Position numbers and translations under genes: made by a program | Notes under the pieces: model-generated | Told to the model about the DNA's origin: nothing | The model's database searches: none | The model's input: only the letters and a program-made list of their open reading frames with translations | NCBI RefSeq assembly: GCF_011355085.1 | Contig: NZ_VXCP01000010.1 | Coordinates: forward strand, 1-48,974 | Direction: 5' to 3' | Length of the DNA stretch: 48,974 nucleotides | Source of the DNA: Pseudomonas akapageensis | GTDB lineage: Bacteria; Pseudomonadota; Gammaproteobacteria; Pseudomonadales; Pseudomonadaceae | Part shown: in pieces, positions 9,098 through 21,020 of the stretch | Numbering within the stretch: the first letter of the stretch is position 1 | Layout of the letters: each line of letters begins with the position of its first letter

Positions 9098-9346
9098 AAG
9101 TTCTTCCACGGAGACGACGGCCTGCGTCAAATTGACGAAACGACGGCAAAGGGCCGCATTATATCGGGCCTGCGGCCGCGGTACAGTGTGTTTATACGTT
9201 GCAAACCGCCATTTGGAGGTTATGCGCGCAGTTTTATCAAGTGCGGCCTGATGAAATGGCATGCATTCGAGGCAATTTCGTTAGCGACCTATTCACATTG
9301 ATGAAATCTATGGTAAAAACGCTGCGCTGCCATCACTTGGCGGCAA

Positions 9347-9494
9347 CGTTCTCAGGGCGGGGTGCAATTCCCCACCGGCGGTAATTGCGCGCAACGCGCA
9401 TAGCCCGCGAGCGCTTGCGGGGCAAGCCCCACAAGGTCAGCAGACCCGGTGTGATTCCGGGGCCGACGGTCATAGTCCGGATGAAGAGAGAACG
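9347..9494 (+). promoter_or_regulatory. FMN riboswitch (RFN element)
   Basis: All conserved blocks are present in order: closing stem CGTTCTC (9347-9353) pairing with GAGAACG (9488-9494), AGGGCGGGGTGCAATTCCCC, ACCGGCGGTA, AGCCCGCGAGCG, GGTCAGCAGACCCGGTG, GATTCCGGGGCCGACGGT and ATAGTCCGGATG. The variable arm is CTTGCGGGGCAAGCCCCACAAG. FMN binding is known to shut off the downstream riboflavin gene; here that is the lumazine synthase at 9615. Bases 9098-9346, between alaS and the riboswitch, hold only promoter-type sequence. Confidence 0.97.
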
Positions 9495-9582
9495 GGATTG
9501 ACGCCCAAGGGCCATGCCCGCAGCAAGTCGCTCAAGGTTTGCGCCGCAATACGCACCCTTGAATCCCATTCGATCCACATGC

Positions 9583-9605
9583 CCTGTTTTATACATAAAC
9601 AGGAG
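9583..9605 (+). promoter_or_regulatory. Hairpin that sequesters the ribH ribosome binding site
   Basis: CCTGTTT (9583-9589) pairs perfectly with AAACAGG (9597-9603). The 3' arm contains the first part of the AGGAG ribosome site (9601-9605), nine bases before the ATG. No T-run terminator is visible between the riboswitch and the gene, so control by ribosome access is the simpler reading. Confidence 0.6.
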
Positions 9606-9614
9606 TCAACGTAG

Positions 9615-10121
9615 ATGCAACCCACAGCAATCGACAGCAAAAGCCACCCGAACGAGCGCATCGCCTTTATCCAGGCCTGCTGGCACAAGGATATTGTCGA
9701 TCAGAGCCGTAACGGCTTCGTCGATGAGATGGTCAAACTGGGCTATCAGCAGAGCGATATCGATTTTTTTGAGGTCGGCGGAGCCTTTGAAATTCCACTG
9801 CATGCCAAACTGCTGGCGAAGACTGGCCGCTATGCGGGCATCGTCGCGGCGGGCCTGGTCGTGGACGGCGGCATTTACCGCCACGAGTTCGTCGCCCAGA
9901 CTGTGATCAGCGGCTTGATGCAGGTCCAGCTGGAGACCGAAGTGCCAGTGTTCTCGGTCGTACTGACGCCGCACCACTTCCATGCCGGCGAGGAACATCA
10001 CAAATACTTCTTCGAGCACTTCGTGCACAAGGGTGCGGAAGCGGCGAAGACCTGTGCCGATACGCTGCAGAAAGTGCGTGCACTGCGTCGTTTGCAGCCG
10101 CAGCAGAAGATGGCGGTGTAA
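9615..10121 (+). CDS. ribH: 6,7-dimethyl-8-ribityllumazine synthase, RibH2 type
   Basis: Lumazine synthase condenses ribitylaminouracil with dihydroxybutanone phosphate in the penultimate step of riboflavin synthesis. The 168-aa protein has the expected active-site segments: the FIQACWHKDIV strand with a Trp (the Phe/Trp that stacks on the substrate), EVGGAFEIPLHAK, the loop GIVAAGLVVDGGIYRHEFVAQ with catalytic His, and PVFSVVLTPHHFH. Sequence and length resemble the second, decameric type (RibH2, described in Brucella) rather than the nusB-linked copy. It is alone behind an FMN riboswitch, so it is probably a flavin-starvation copy. Confidence 0.88.
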   Translation: MQPTAIDSKSHPNERIAFIQACWHKDIVDQSRNGFVDEMVKLGYQQSDIDFFEVGGAFEIPLHAKLLAKTGRYAGIVAAGLVVDGGIYRHEFVAQTVISGLMQVQLETEVPVFSVVLTPHHFHAGEEHHKYFFEHFVHKGAEAAKTCADTLQKVRALRRLQPQQKMAV

Positions 10122-10132
10122 AACCCCTACCC

Positions 10133-10234
10133 CCTCATTCCCACGCTCCGGGCGGGAATGCAGTTCCAGACGCTCCAGCGTCGAGCGACGCAGAGCGTCT
10201 GGAGAGGCATTCCCACGCAGAGCGTGGGAACGAG
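10133..10234. repeat. Nested compound palindrome of the CGTTCCCA family
   Basis: An outer pair CATTCCCACGC and GCGTGGGAACGAG encloses an inner pair CCAGACGCTC and GAGCGTCTGG. The full unit is about 100 bases and could fold into one long cruciform. It starts 12 bases after ribH. Its organisation matches the unit at 40422-40527, and its outer arms match the simple palindromes at 2371 and 19002. Confidence 0.8.
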
Positions 10235-10278
10235 AGCACCGCCCAGTCAGCAACAATCAGCAAAAATCCAATCCCACC

Positions 10279-10311
10279 AAAAAGCACACCCGAGCAATCC
10301 GCTCGGGCGTG
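10279..10311 (-). terminator. Hairpin with T-run on the minus strand
   Basis: The stem CCCGAGC-(5)-GCTCGGG, lengthened by CAC/GTG pairs across one mismatch, is followed by CTTTTTGG only on the minus strand. No minus-strand gene precedes it closely, so it may block antisense reading into ribH or act as a loose stop for plus-strand transcription. Confidence 0.45.
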
Positions 10312-10388
10312 TAGATATATATGTACTCCTCGCGCTGTTTGCCAGGCACCTAATCTGGTCGCCCACCCCCCATCCGCGAGGAAATACC

Positions 10389-11162
10389 ATGAATACCCCA
10401 TGTAACACTTTGCCTATCCAGATCGACGGACGCCTCAGAACGCCACAAGCGATACCCGAAGAGCTCGATGAAGGCACCGCACTGTTCCGCGTCACACGCT
10501 ATCGCTACCCGCTCTACAAGGATGAAGAAGTGTGCATCGAGCGCCTCATCCACGAGGCGCAAAATGACTGGGAGGAAGCAGGCACCAGCGACGAAATCGT
10601 CTTCTGGTCCAGGTCTGCAAAGGTTCAGCTGAGCAATCCGGGCGACACATTGCAGGTCGAGGTAAATGGGCGAACCTTTCTGCTGACGCCGGATAATCCC
10701 CAGCAGAGACTAACGTTGCAAATCACCGAAGACGTCGAGCAGTACAACGCCGCAGAGAACTTTTCCTGGCCGCTTCGCGTAGATACTGGTGCAAGAAAAA
10801 CCAAAGGCACAATCGATACAGGTAGCAGAAACCTGCAGATTCATGGCACACCACAGTTTCAGCGGCGAGTGCTCGAACAGCTGGAATTATTGGAGGCATC
10901 GCCTGCACTGAAAAGGCTTTTGGATGAAGTGCGCGTGACCCTCGATGAACAGGACGACCCACTCACCATCGTGGAGCTATACGTCGGCACCGAATCGGTG
11001 TTCGGGCCGTGGGCAAGCGGCACCGACCTCACCAGCGGTGTCGTAATCCTGTACAACCCCTACGACAACAATTCCGATATCGATACCGCACTGTTCAAAG
11101 CCTTGTACCGTGCTTACGGCCTGATTACCGATGCAGTGCTCCCAGGCTGGCTTGCTCCCTGA
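10389..11162 (+). CDS. Hypothetical protein resembling a degenerate M91 (NleD/HopH1-like) peptidase
   Basis: The start at 10389 follows a GAGG ribosome site and gives 257 aa; an open frame back to 10158 runs through the palindrome and is not used. Residues 150-250 follow the layout I know from M91 zinc peptidases such as NleD and HopH1: an IHGTPQFQRRVLEQL helix, a LTIVELYVG strand, then GVVILYNP (217-224), followed by the helix ALFKALYRAYG where HExxH belongs. Here the motif positions read K237-A-L-Y-R241, so zinc ligands and catalytic Glu are missing, and the chain ends 16 residues later. The N-terminal 140 residues have no family I recognise and no signal peptide is seen. Family assignment is by pattern only. 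Confidence 0.5.
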   Translation: MNTPCNTLPIQIDGRLRTPQAIPEELDEGTALFRVTRYRYPLYKDEEVCIERLIHEAQNDWEEAGTSDEIVFWSRSAKVQLSNPGDTLQVEVNGRTFLLTPDNPQQRLTLQITEDVEQYNAAENFSWPLRVDTGARKTKGTIDTGSRNLQIHGTPQFQRRVLEQLELLEASPALKRLLDEVRVTLDEQDDPLTIVELYVGTESVFGPWASGTDLTSGVVILYNPYDNNSDIDTALFKALYRAYGLITDAVLPGWLAP

Positions 11163-11180
11163 CGATAGCCCCAGCAACAA

Positions 11181-12188
11181 TTACAACTTTGCAGCATCGG
11201 CCGGCACGATCAAAATCCCCGCCCGCAGACCATTCTTGACCTTCGGGTTGGGAAAAATGATGCGGGCCCCCTCTTCCTCCACGGTCCAACGCGTATCGGC
11301 CAGATCTTCAGCCAGCAGATAACCCTTGGACAATTCCGCGAAGTTCTCGATATCCGCCGGCAGGTGCAGGCGAAAGGCATCGCTGTGCTTGATGATTTCC
11401 CGAGCCACGCTGAATACCTGCAAGCCATCGAGTGCCGTGCTGTCCAAGGGCGGCTCGGTGCCTTCGATGATGTGCTTCAAGCCAGCCTCGAGACGGGTGA
11501 GATTGACCTGCTGGTTTTGCCCGAATGGACGCGCCTTGCCCAGTTCCAGGGTAAAGGCCTCGGCATCGAGCTGTTCATAGGTGTAGGCGGTAAAGGTGAT
11601 GGACGTCTTGCTTTGCAGCAGGACCGCATCCATCCCGGCAGCATGTATCCGCGCCAGTTCGGTGCGCGAATGTTTGCGGCCTTCCTTGTACGGATAAAGG
11701 GCGAATTGCTCGATCTTGGATCCGCGAATCGCGGTGTGCAGGTCGTAATGCAGGCGGGTTCGGCCAGGCATGCTGAAAAAAGTGGCGGCCAGACGCTCAA
11801 GCTCACAGGCCCGTAGCGCCTCGGTGCCGCTGGAGAGCTCGTGGCGACCGTTGAAAAGCCGGTTGACGTCCTGCTCGATGTAGCGCTCGCCTTTGCGGAT
11901 GGCTTCAGGGTTGCCGAACAGAAACAGAATGCGCACGCACGGTTTGATTTCACCACGGGCGATGCCGTGCAGCAGCTCATCGAGCAGTTCGATGGGCGCT
12001 GTTTCATTGCCATGTATACCGGCCGACAAGAGCAAGTCCATGCCGGTATCCCGAGCGTCGGGCGGACGCACTTCCAGTGCACCCTCGCCGAGCCAGCGCA
12101 TACGCACGCCTTCGACTGTCAGCTGAGTCTTCTCCGCCGGTTCGCGACCGGCGAGGGTCAGTTCGAGCAGCTTGCCGAGGGCGAGCAT
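11181..12188 (-). CDS. astE: Succinylglutamate desuccinylase AstE
   Basis: AstE is the last enzyme of the arginine succinyltransferase pathway, releasing glutamate and succinate. The 335-aa zinc carboxypeptidase-like protein shows [15 protein letters not shown] (zinc His and Glu, about residues 54-68), the [22 protein letters not shown] segment, and [11 protein letters not shown] with the third zinc His. It closes the ast operon; the small protein gene ends 12 bases upstream. Confidence 0.95.
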   Translation of the reverse strand: MLALGKLLELTLAGREPAEKTQLTVEGVRMRWLGEGALEVRPPDARDTGMDLLLSAGIHGNETAPIELLDELLHGIARGEIKPCVRILFLFGNPEAIRKGERYIEQDVNRLFNGRHELSSGTEALRACELERLAATFFSMPGRTRLHYDLHTAIRGSKIEQFALYPYKEGRKHSRTELARIHAAGMDAVLLQSKTSITFTAYTYEQLDAEAFTLELGKARPFGQNQQVNLTRLEAGLKHIIEGTEPPLDSTALDGLQVFSVAREIIKHSDAFRLHLPADIENFAELSKGYLLAEDLADTRWTVEEEGARIIFPNPKVKNGLRAGILIVPADAAKL

Positions 12189-12200
12189 AGGCGTTTTTCC

Positions 12201-12482
12201 TTAGTGTTTGCAGTCAGGACCGTGGACGTGGTCATCGTCACCTGCGTCGGCCGGCTCCATTTCCAGTTGCAGACTTACAAGATTAGTCGCCAACGGGCGC
12301 AGCAGCAGGTTGGCGTACTCGGCGTCGTCTTCTTCGACGTCGACGCCGATCAGCAGCTGGCCGCGGCCATCCTGCTGGATCCACACTTCCTTGCCTTGCC
12401 AGACCACGGCAAAGCGCGTGCAGGAGGTTTCCAGCTGAGTGCCGTCGGTGTCTTCAAGGATCAGCTGCAGGGCGTCGGACAT
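12201..12482 (-). CDS. Small conserved protein of the ast operon, unknown function
   Basis: A 93-aa acidic protein with a predicted beta-rich body (LETSCTRFAVVWQGKEVWIQQD) and a histidine/aspartate-rich, possibly metal-binding tail (DDDHVHGPDCKH). Relatives occupy the same place between astB and astE in other pseudomonads, sometimes labelled topoisomerase II, for which nothing in the sequence gives support. The neighbouring gaps are only 13 and 12 bases, so it is translated with the pathway. A role in arginine catabolism is inferred from position only. Confidence 0.75.
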   Translation of the reverse strand: MSDALQLILEDTDGTQLETSCTRFAVVWQGKEVWIQQDGRGQLLIGVDVEEDDAEYANLLLRPLATNLVSLQLEMEPADAGDDDHVHGPDCKH

Positions 12483-12495
12483 GTCGAATTCTCTT

Positions 12496-13845
12496 TCAAG
12501 GTTGGAGTTGGAATGGATACACCGAACCCAGTTTAAGGATCTGGGTCAGTTCATCCAATGCCGTGCGGCACTCAAGCAGCAACTGCGGGTCGGCCAGGTC
12601 GGCTTCGGCCAGGCGATCGCGGTAGTGCTTGTCGACCCACTGGGTCAGTGTGTCGTACAACGGCGCCGTCATGATAACCCCTGGATTGACCGCCGCCAGT
12701 TCCGTTTCATTGAGTGCCACGCGCAAACGCAGGCAAGCCGGGCCACCACCGTTCTGCATGCTCTGCTTCAGATCAAAGACCTTGACCTCGGCAACCGCGC
12801 CATTCTGGCCGGTCAAGCGCTGCAGATAGTTCCAGACCCGCTCGTTGCCACGGCACTCCTCTGGCACGATCAACAGCATCTTGCCGTCGCCGCGCGAGAG
12901 CAGCTGGCTGTTGAACAGGTAAGAGCGTACGGCGTCCTCGACTGTCACTTCAGCCCTGGGCACGCAAATCGCCTGAAACTTGCCACCGCGTTTAGCCAGT
13001 TTAGCCTGCAGTTCGGCGAGCATGGCTTCGGTTTCGAGAAAGGCGTCCTCGTGATAGAACAACACCTCACCATTACCGACTGCGATCACGTCGTTATGGA
13101 ATACGCCCTGATCGATGACAGCCGGGTTCTGTTGCGCGTAAACCACGCCCTCTTCGCTCAAGCCGTGCAGCCGGGCAACCGCCTGGGAGGCTTCCAGGGT
13201 TTGCCGGGCCGGGTACTTCTGCGGCGCCGGGTAACGGCTGTCGAAAGCGCTGCGCCCGTAGACGAAGAACTCGACGCCCGCTTCACCGTATTGACGGCAG
13301 AAACGCGTGTGGTTGGCCGCGCCCTCGTCACCGAACTGCGCCACCGCTGGCAATGCGGCATGGTGAGCGAAGTGCTTTTGATCGGCAAACATGGCCCCCA
13401 GCACGCGACTGGTGGTCGGGTGCTCGATGCTGCGGTGGTACTTGCAATTGAGGTTGGCTGCGGTGAAATGCACCCGCCCGTCAGCGGTGTCGGCACTCGG
13501 GCTGACGGTGGCGGCATTGGCTACCCACATGCTCGATGCCGAGCAGCTGGCGACCAGCAAAGGCATTGCCTGCTTGGCCGCCTGCTCGATGACCTGGGCA
13601 TCGGTGCCGGCGAAACCCAGCCGACGCAAGGCCGCTACATCAGGACGCTCCTGGGGGGCCAGCACGCCTTGCTGAAAACCCATTTCCATCAGCGCCTTCA
13701 TTTTCGCCAGGCCCTGACGCGCCGCTTCACGCGGGTTGGATGCCTGCTGGCTGTTACTCTGCGAGGCAACGTTACCGAAGGACAACCCACCGTAGTTATG
13801 GGTCGGGCCTACCAGGCCATCAAAGTTCACTTCAAACGATTTCAT
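12496..13845 (-). CDS. astB: N-succinylarginine dihydrolase AstB
   Basis: AstB hydrolyses succinylarginine to succinylornithine, CO2 and two ammonia in the second step of the pathway. The 449-aa protein has the typical start [20 protein letters not shown] with the substrate loop, the guanidine-modifying fold, [17 protein letters not shown] with the active-site His, and [13 protein letters not shown] near residue 365 with the catalytic Cys. Length is as in the family (about 447). It lies 24 bases after astD. Confidence 0.96.
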   Translation of the reverse strand: MKSFEVNFDGLVGPTHNYGGLSFGNVASQSNSQQASNPREAARQGLAKMKALMEMGFQQGVLAPQERPDVAALRRLGFAGTDAQVIEQAAKQAMPLLVASCSASSMWVANAATVSPSADTADGRVHFTAANLNCKYHRSIEHPTTSRVLGAMFADQKHFAHHAALPAVAQFGDEGAANHTRFCRQYGEAGVEFFVYGRSAFDSRYPAPQKYPARQTLEASQAVARLHGLSEEGVVYAQQNPAVIDQGVFHNDVIAVGNGEVLFYHEDAFLETEAMLAELQAKLAKRGGKFQAICVPRAEVTVEDAVRSYLFNSQLLSRGDGKMLLIVPEECRGNERVWNYLQRLTGQNGAVAEVKVFDLKQSMQNGGGPACLRLRVALNETELAAVNPGVIMTAPLYDTLTQWVDKHYRDRLAEADLADPQLLLECRTALDELTQILKLGSVYPFQLQP

Positions 13846-13869
13846 CGGCGAGGCTCCGTGGACCTGTTG

Positions 13870-16358
<2,489 letters not shown>

Positions 16359-16419
16359 GCTTTCTCCTCAAGCAGGCGCCCTTGGACGCCCGCAGAACTC
16401 GACCTGTGAATGCCAGGAA

Positions 16420-17439
16420 TCAAACCGCGACCAGGCGCACGCTGGCACCTTCGCCGACGCCCAGGGCCTCGGCTGCCTCAAGATTGAGGTTGACCGGCTT
16501 GCCCGGCACCCAATCGAGTTCGAGCAGCACCGCGCGGTAATCCTGCAATTGACCGTTGGCGACCAGATACAACCGCCCGCCCTTGACCACCGTTTCATCG
16601 ATCTTCACCGGCACCACCCGGCTCTGGGCAATGGAGCGAATCCCCGACACCCGCGCATGCAGCGTCGGGCCACCGTCGAAGATGTCGATGTAGTGGTCAG
16701 TCTCGAAACCTTCGCGCATCAGGATGTCGAACGTCACCTGCGCACGTGGATGCACCTGGCCCATCGCCTCCTGGGCGGCGTCGGGCAGCAGCGGCACGTA
16801 GATAGGGTAATGCGGCATCAGCTCGGCCAGGAAGGTCCGGCTCTTGAGGCCACACAGGCGCTCGGCCTCGGCGTAGTTGAGGTCGAAGAAGTTGCGGCCG
16901 ATTGCGTCCCAGAAGGGGGAGTCGCCATTCTCGTCGCTGTAGCCGACGATCTCGGTCACCACCGAATCGGCGAAGCGCTCCGGGTGGTTGGCCATGAACA
17001 GCAGGCGGCCACGGGAGTTGAGCTCGGTCCAGGACGTGCCGACCAACTCAGGCACCACATAGAAACTGGTCAGCAGGCTGTTACCGGTCAGGTCATGGCA
17101 CTGCGACAGCACGTGAATCTTGTTATGGATCTTCAACTCACGCGAAGCGTGCACGAAGGTCTCGTTGCGAAAGCTGTAGAATGGCTCGGAATAGCCTGCC
17201 GAGGCGACGATCGCCGAACAGCCGACCAGGCGACCGTTGGTGCTGTCCTCGAGCACGAAGAAATAGCTCTCCTCACCGTTGAAGCTGACTTCGGCGGCGA
17301 AAGAGGCTTCGGACGCGGCAATCTTGTCGCTCAAGCGACCGGCGTCGTCAGGCAAGGAGGTGACACCAATCGGGCTGTCCGCAGCCAGACGCTGTACTTC
17401 GCCCAAATCAGCCATTTGCGCGGGGCGCATCACCAGCAT
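16420..17439 (-). CDS. aruF: Arginine/ornithine N-succinyltransferase, alpha subunit (AruF)
   Basis: The 339-aa paralogue and partner of AruG. It keeps the same order of motifs (MLVMRPAQMADL, FFVLEDSTNGRLVGCSAIVASAG, LTSFYVVPELVG, FADSVVTEIVGYSDENGDSPFW, IFDGGPTLHA). The overall similarity to the neighbour at 15333 supports the two-subunit enzyme; the alpha chain is also known to act on ornithine in P. aeruginosa. Sixty-one bases separate it from aruG and 138 from aruC, with no visible gene or terminator between, so all are probably co-transcribed. Confidence 0.95.
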   Translation of the reverse strand: MLVMRPAQMADLGEVQRLAADSPIGVTSLPDDAGRLSDKIAASEASFAAEVSFNGEESYFFVLEDSTNGRLVGCSAIVASAGYSEPFYSFRNETFVHASRELKIHNKIHVLSQCHDLTGNSLLTSFYVVPELVGTSWTELNSRGRLLFMANHPERFADSVVTEIVGYSDENGDSPFWDAIGRNFFDLNYAEAERLCGLKSRTFLAELMPHYPIYVPLLPDAAQEAMGQVHPRAQVTFDILMREGFETDHYIDIFDGGPTLHARVSGIRSIAQSRVVPVKIDETVVKGGRLYLVANGQLQDYRAVLLELDWVPGKPVNLNLEAAEALGVGEGASVRLVAV

Positions 17440-17577
17440 GGTGTCACTCCTTTTCTAGGAAAACAGGTCGGCATCCGCCGACACAAGGGAACAGGGGATC
17501 GGGTGCGCAACAACGCACTCGATACGGGAATCAGGTCGACGGCCCCCAAGGGGCCGCCGAAGGTTGCCGCGGCCGGA

Positions 17578-18897
<1,320 letters not shown>

Positions 18898-18922
18898 TTA
18901 TAGCGCCAAACCCTGTTTTACC

Positions 18923-18943
18923 AAGGGTTGCGGCAATGCGACA
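18923..18943 (-). promoter_or_regulatory. ArgR box, distal (aruC promoter)
   Basis: The minus strand reads TGTCGC-ATTGCCGC-AA-CCCTT, again exact to TGTCGC-N8-AA-N5. It begins 51 bases upstream of the proximal box, so the two are not a directly adjacent tandem; a weaker partner (CTGCGC) lies at 18959-18964, in the adjacent half-site position. Confidence 0.6.
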
Positions 18944-19001
18944 AATAACGTCGCAAAGGCGCAGTTTAAACGCAGAGAGTGGATTAGGGGACTGGTTCTT
19001 G

Positions 19002-19030
19002 CTCGTTCCCACGCTCTGCGTGGGAACGAG
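19002..19030. repeat. Simple palindrome of the CGTTCCCA family
   Basis: CTCGTTCCCA and its exact complement flank CGCTCTGCG. It lies 15 bases past the argR stop and upstream of the aruC operators, thus between the two arginine units. Confidence 0.85.
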
Positions 19031-19045
19031 AAGGAGAGTCGGCGA

Positions 19046-20026
19046 TCAACCGCGCTCGGCAGGCGCCGAAGACAACTCGAAGGGGCTACTGCTGCGCCGC
19101 TGGTTACGGTCTTCACGCGGCGTCGCGCCGAAGAAGTTGCGGTACGCGCTGGAGAAATGCGGCCCGGAAGAGAAACCACAGGACAGGCCGATCTGAATGA
19201 TCGACTTGCTGGTCTGCATCAGCATCTGCCGGGCCTTGTTCAGGCGCAGCTCCAGGTAATACTGGCTCGGCACGCGATTGAGGTACTGCTTGAAAATCCG
19301 CTCCAGCTGCCGACGCGAAACGCACACATGCTGGGCGATTTCGTCGGTGGTCAGCGGTTCTTCGATGTTCGCCTCCATCAACAGCACAGCCTGGGTCAGC
19401 TTCGGATGGCTGGAGCCCAGACGGTTCTGCAACGGAATACGCTGACGCTCGCCACCTTCACGGATACGCTCGACCACCAGCTCTTCCGACACCGCACCGG
19501 CAAGCTCGGCGCCATGATCGCGTGCCAGCACTGCCAGCAGCAGGTCCAGCACCGACATCCCGCCACAGGCGGTCAGGCGATCCCGATCCCAGTCGAACAG
19601 ATGACTGGTGGCAATGACCTTGGGGAAGCGCTCGACAAAATCATCCTGCCAGCGCCAGTGCACGGCGGCACGATAGCCATCGAGCAAGCCCAGTTGCGCC
19701 AGTGGATAGACGCCAGCGGACAGACCACCGATCACGCAACCGGCGCGCACCAGCTGCTTGAGCGCATTGCCAAGGGTGGAATTGAGCGGTGCCGGCGGCT
19801 CATCAGCGAGCAGGAACAGTTTCTGACACCCCTCCAGGCGCCCCGTCCAGGGCTCTCCCGGCAAACGCCAGGCGCCTTCCTGGGGTGGCTCGGCCTGCAG
19901 GAACAGCAGCTCGTAGGCCACATCCGGGTGCACTTTTTGCGCGACTCGCAACGCCTCTTCCGCCAGCGCCAGGGTCAAGGCTTTGGTGCTGGGCCAGATG
20001 AGAAAACCGATTCGCAGGGTTGTCAT
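19046..20026 (-). CDS. argR: Arginine-responsive AraC-family regulator ArgR
   Basis: Pseudomonas ArgR is unrelated to the E. coli ArgR. It binds arginine and activates aot and aru/ast while repressing biosynthesis genes. The 326-aa protein has an N-terminal class I glutamine amidotransferase-like (DJ-1/PfpI) domain (TLRIGFLIWPSTKALTLALAEE, later GCVIGGLSAGVYPLAQLGLLDG) and a C-terminal AraC double helix-turn-helix (from about 215: LTTDEIAQHVCVSRRQLERIFK, SIIQIGLSCGFSSGPHFSSAYR). The last gene of the aot cluster, 162 bases after aotP, which leaves room for a promoter of its own. Confidence 0.95.
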   Translation of the reverse strand: MTTLRIGFLIWPSTKALTLALAEEALRVAQKVHPDVAYELLFLQAEPPQEGAWRLPGEPWTGRLEGCQKLFLLADEPPAPLNSTLGNALKQLVRAGCVIGGLSAGVYPLAQLGLLDGYRAAVHWRWQDDFVERFPKVIATSHLFDWDRDRLTACGGMSVLDLLLAVLARDHGAELAGAVSEELVVERIREGGERQRIPLQNRLGSSHPKLTQAVLLMEANIEEPLTTDEIAQHVCVSRRQLERIFKQYLNRVPSQYYLELRLNKARQMLMQTSKSIIQIGLSCGFSSGPHFSSAYRNFFGATPREDRNQRRSSSPFELSSAPAERG

Positions 20027-20188
20027 GAAGTGCGGTCCGAAACCTGAAATGTGTCAACGCCAGAGGCAGTCATGCGCTCCGACAGCATAGAGCCTGGTCA
20101 GGCTACGCGGGGCGCATAGCATGACCTGTTTTGGTGCGGTGCGGCAGCCTGAAATGCACCAGGCTATCAGTTATTTTCAGGCTGCCCC

Positions 20189-20953
20189 TTACTTCAGGCT
20201 GCCGGACAGGAACTGCTGCAAACGCTCGGAACGAGGATTGACCAGCACTTCGCGCGGGTTGCCGGACTCTTCGACCAGCCCCTTGTGCAGGAACACCAAC
20301 TGGTTGGAAACCTCGCGGGCAAAGCCCATTTCGTGGGTGACCACGACCATGGTCCGGCCTTCCTGGGCCAGGGACTGCATGACCTTGAGCACATCACCGA
20401 CCAACTCGGGGTCGAGTGCCGACGTCGGCTCGTCGAACAGCATCACTTCCGGCTCCATCGCCAGCGCCCGGGCAATCGCCACACGCTGCTGCTCGCCGCC
20501 GGACATATGCCCGGGATAAGCGTCCTTGCGATGGGACACGCCGACCTTGTTCAGGTAGTGCTCGGCCTTTTCCAGCGCTTCTTTCTTCGACATGCCCAGT
20601 ACATGGACCGGCGCTTCGATGATGTTCTCAAGCGCGGTCATGTGCGACCACAGGTTGAAGTGCTGGAACACCATCGACAGACGCGAACGCATGCGCTGCA
20701 GCTGCTTGGGATCGGCCGCCTTCATGGCGCCGTCCTTGTTCGCTACCAGCTTGAGCTCTTCGTTGTTGAGCAGGATCCTGCCGGCATGGGGCTGCTCGAG
20801 CAGGTTGATGCAACGCAGGAAAGTACTCTTGCCCGAGCCACTGGAGCCGATGATGCTGATGACATCGCCGGCCTTGGCTGCCAGGGACACACCCTTGAGC
20901 ACTTCATGACTGCCGTAGCGTTTATGCAGGTCTTGGACTTCAAGTTTGTACAT
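20189..20953 (-). CDS. aotP: Arginine/ornithine ABC transporter ATPase AotP
   Basis: The ATPase of the arginine/ornithine importer in the inner membrane. The 254-aa protein has Walker A GSSGSGKS, the Q loop VFQHFNLWSH, signature MSGGEQQRVAIARAL, Walker B VMLFDEPTSALD and switch His in VVVTHEMGFA. The start MYKLEVQDLHKRYG at 20953 matches the P. aeruginosa protein; a start 15 bases upstream is also possible. It follows aotM by 67 bases, whereas P. aeruginosa has aotO between them. Confidence 0.95.
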   Translation of the reverse strand: MYKLEVQDLHKRYGSHEVLKGVSLAAKAGDVISIIGSSGSGKSTFLRCINLLEQPHAGRILLNNEELKLVANKDGAMKAADPKQLQRMRSRLSMVFQHFNLWSHMTALENIIEAPVHVLGMSKKEALEKAEHYLNKVGVSHRKDAYPGHMSGGEQQRVAIARALAMEPEVMLFDEPTSALDPELVGDVLKVMQSLAQEGRTMVVVTHEMGFAREVSNQLVFLHKGLVEESGNPREVLVNPRSERLQQFLSGSLK

Positions 20954-21020
20954 GCTGTCAGTTCTCACAAAGCAGTCAGTCGATGAGCGTGTGCCCGCGA
21001 CGATGAGGTTGATACCCGGC

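Noticed and set aside
6464..9301. A 945-codon open frame on the plus strand opposite alaS
   Set aside because: It mirrors alaS codon by codon with no recognisable protein family; long antisense frames are expected over GC-rich genes with strong third-base bias. The same holds for frames opposite acs (24002-26194), aruF/aruC (16267-18903), astD (13978-15378) and astB (12439-13875).
10158..10388. Upstream extension of the 257-aa protein
   Set aside because: It would translate the palindromic repeat and lacks a ribosome site; the ATG at 10389 has GAGG at good spacing.
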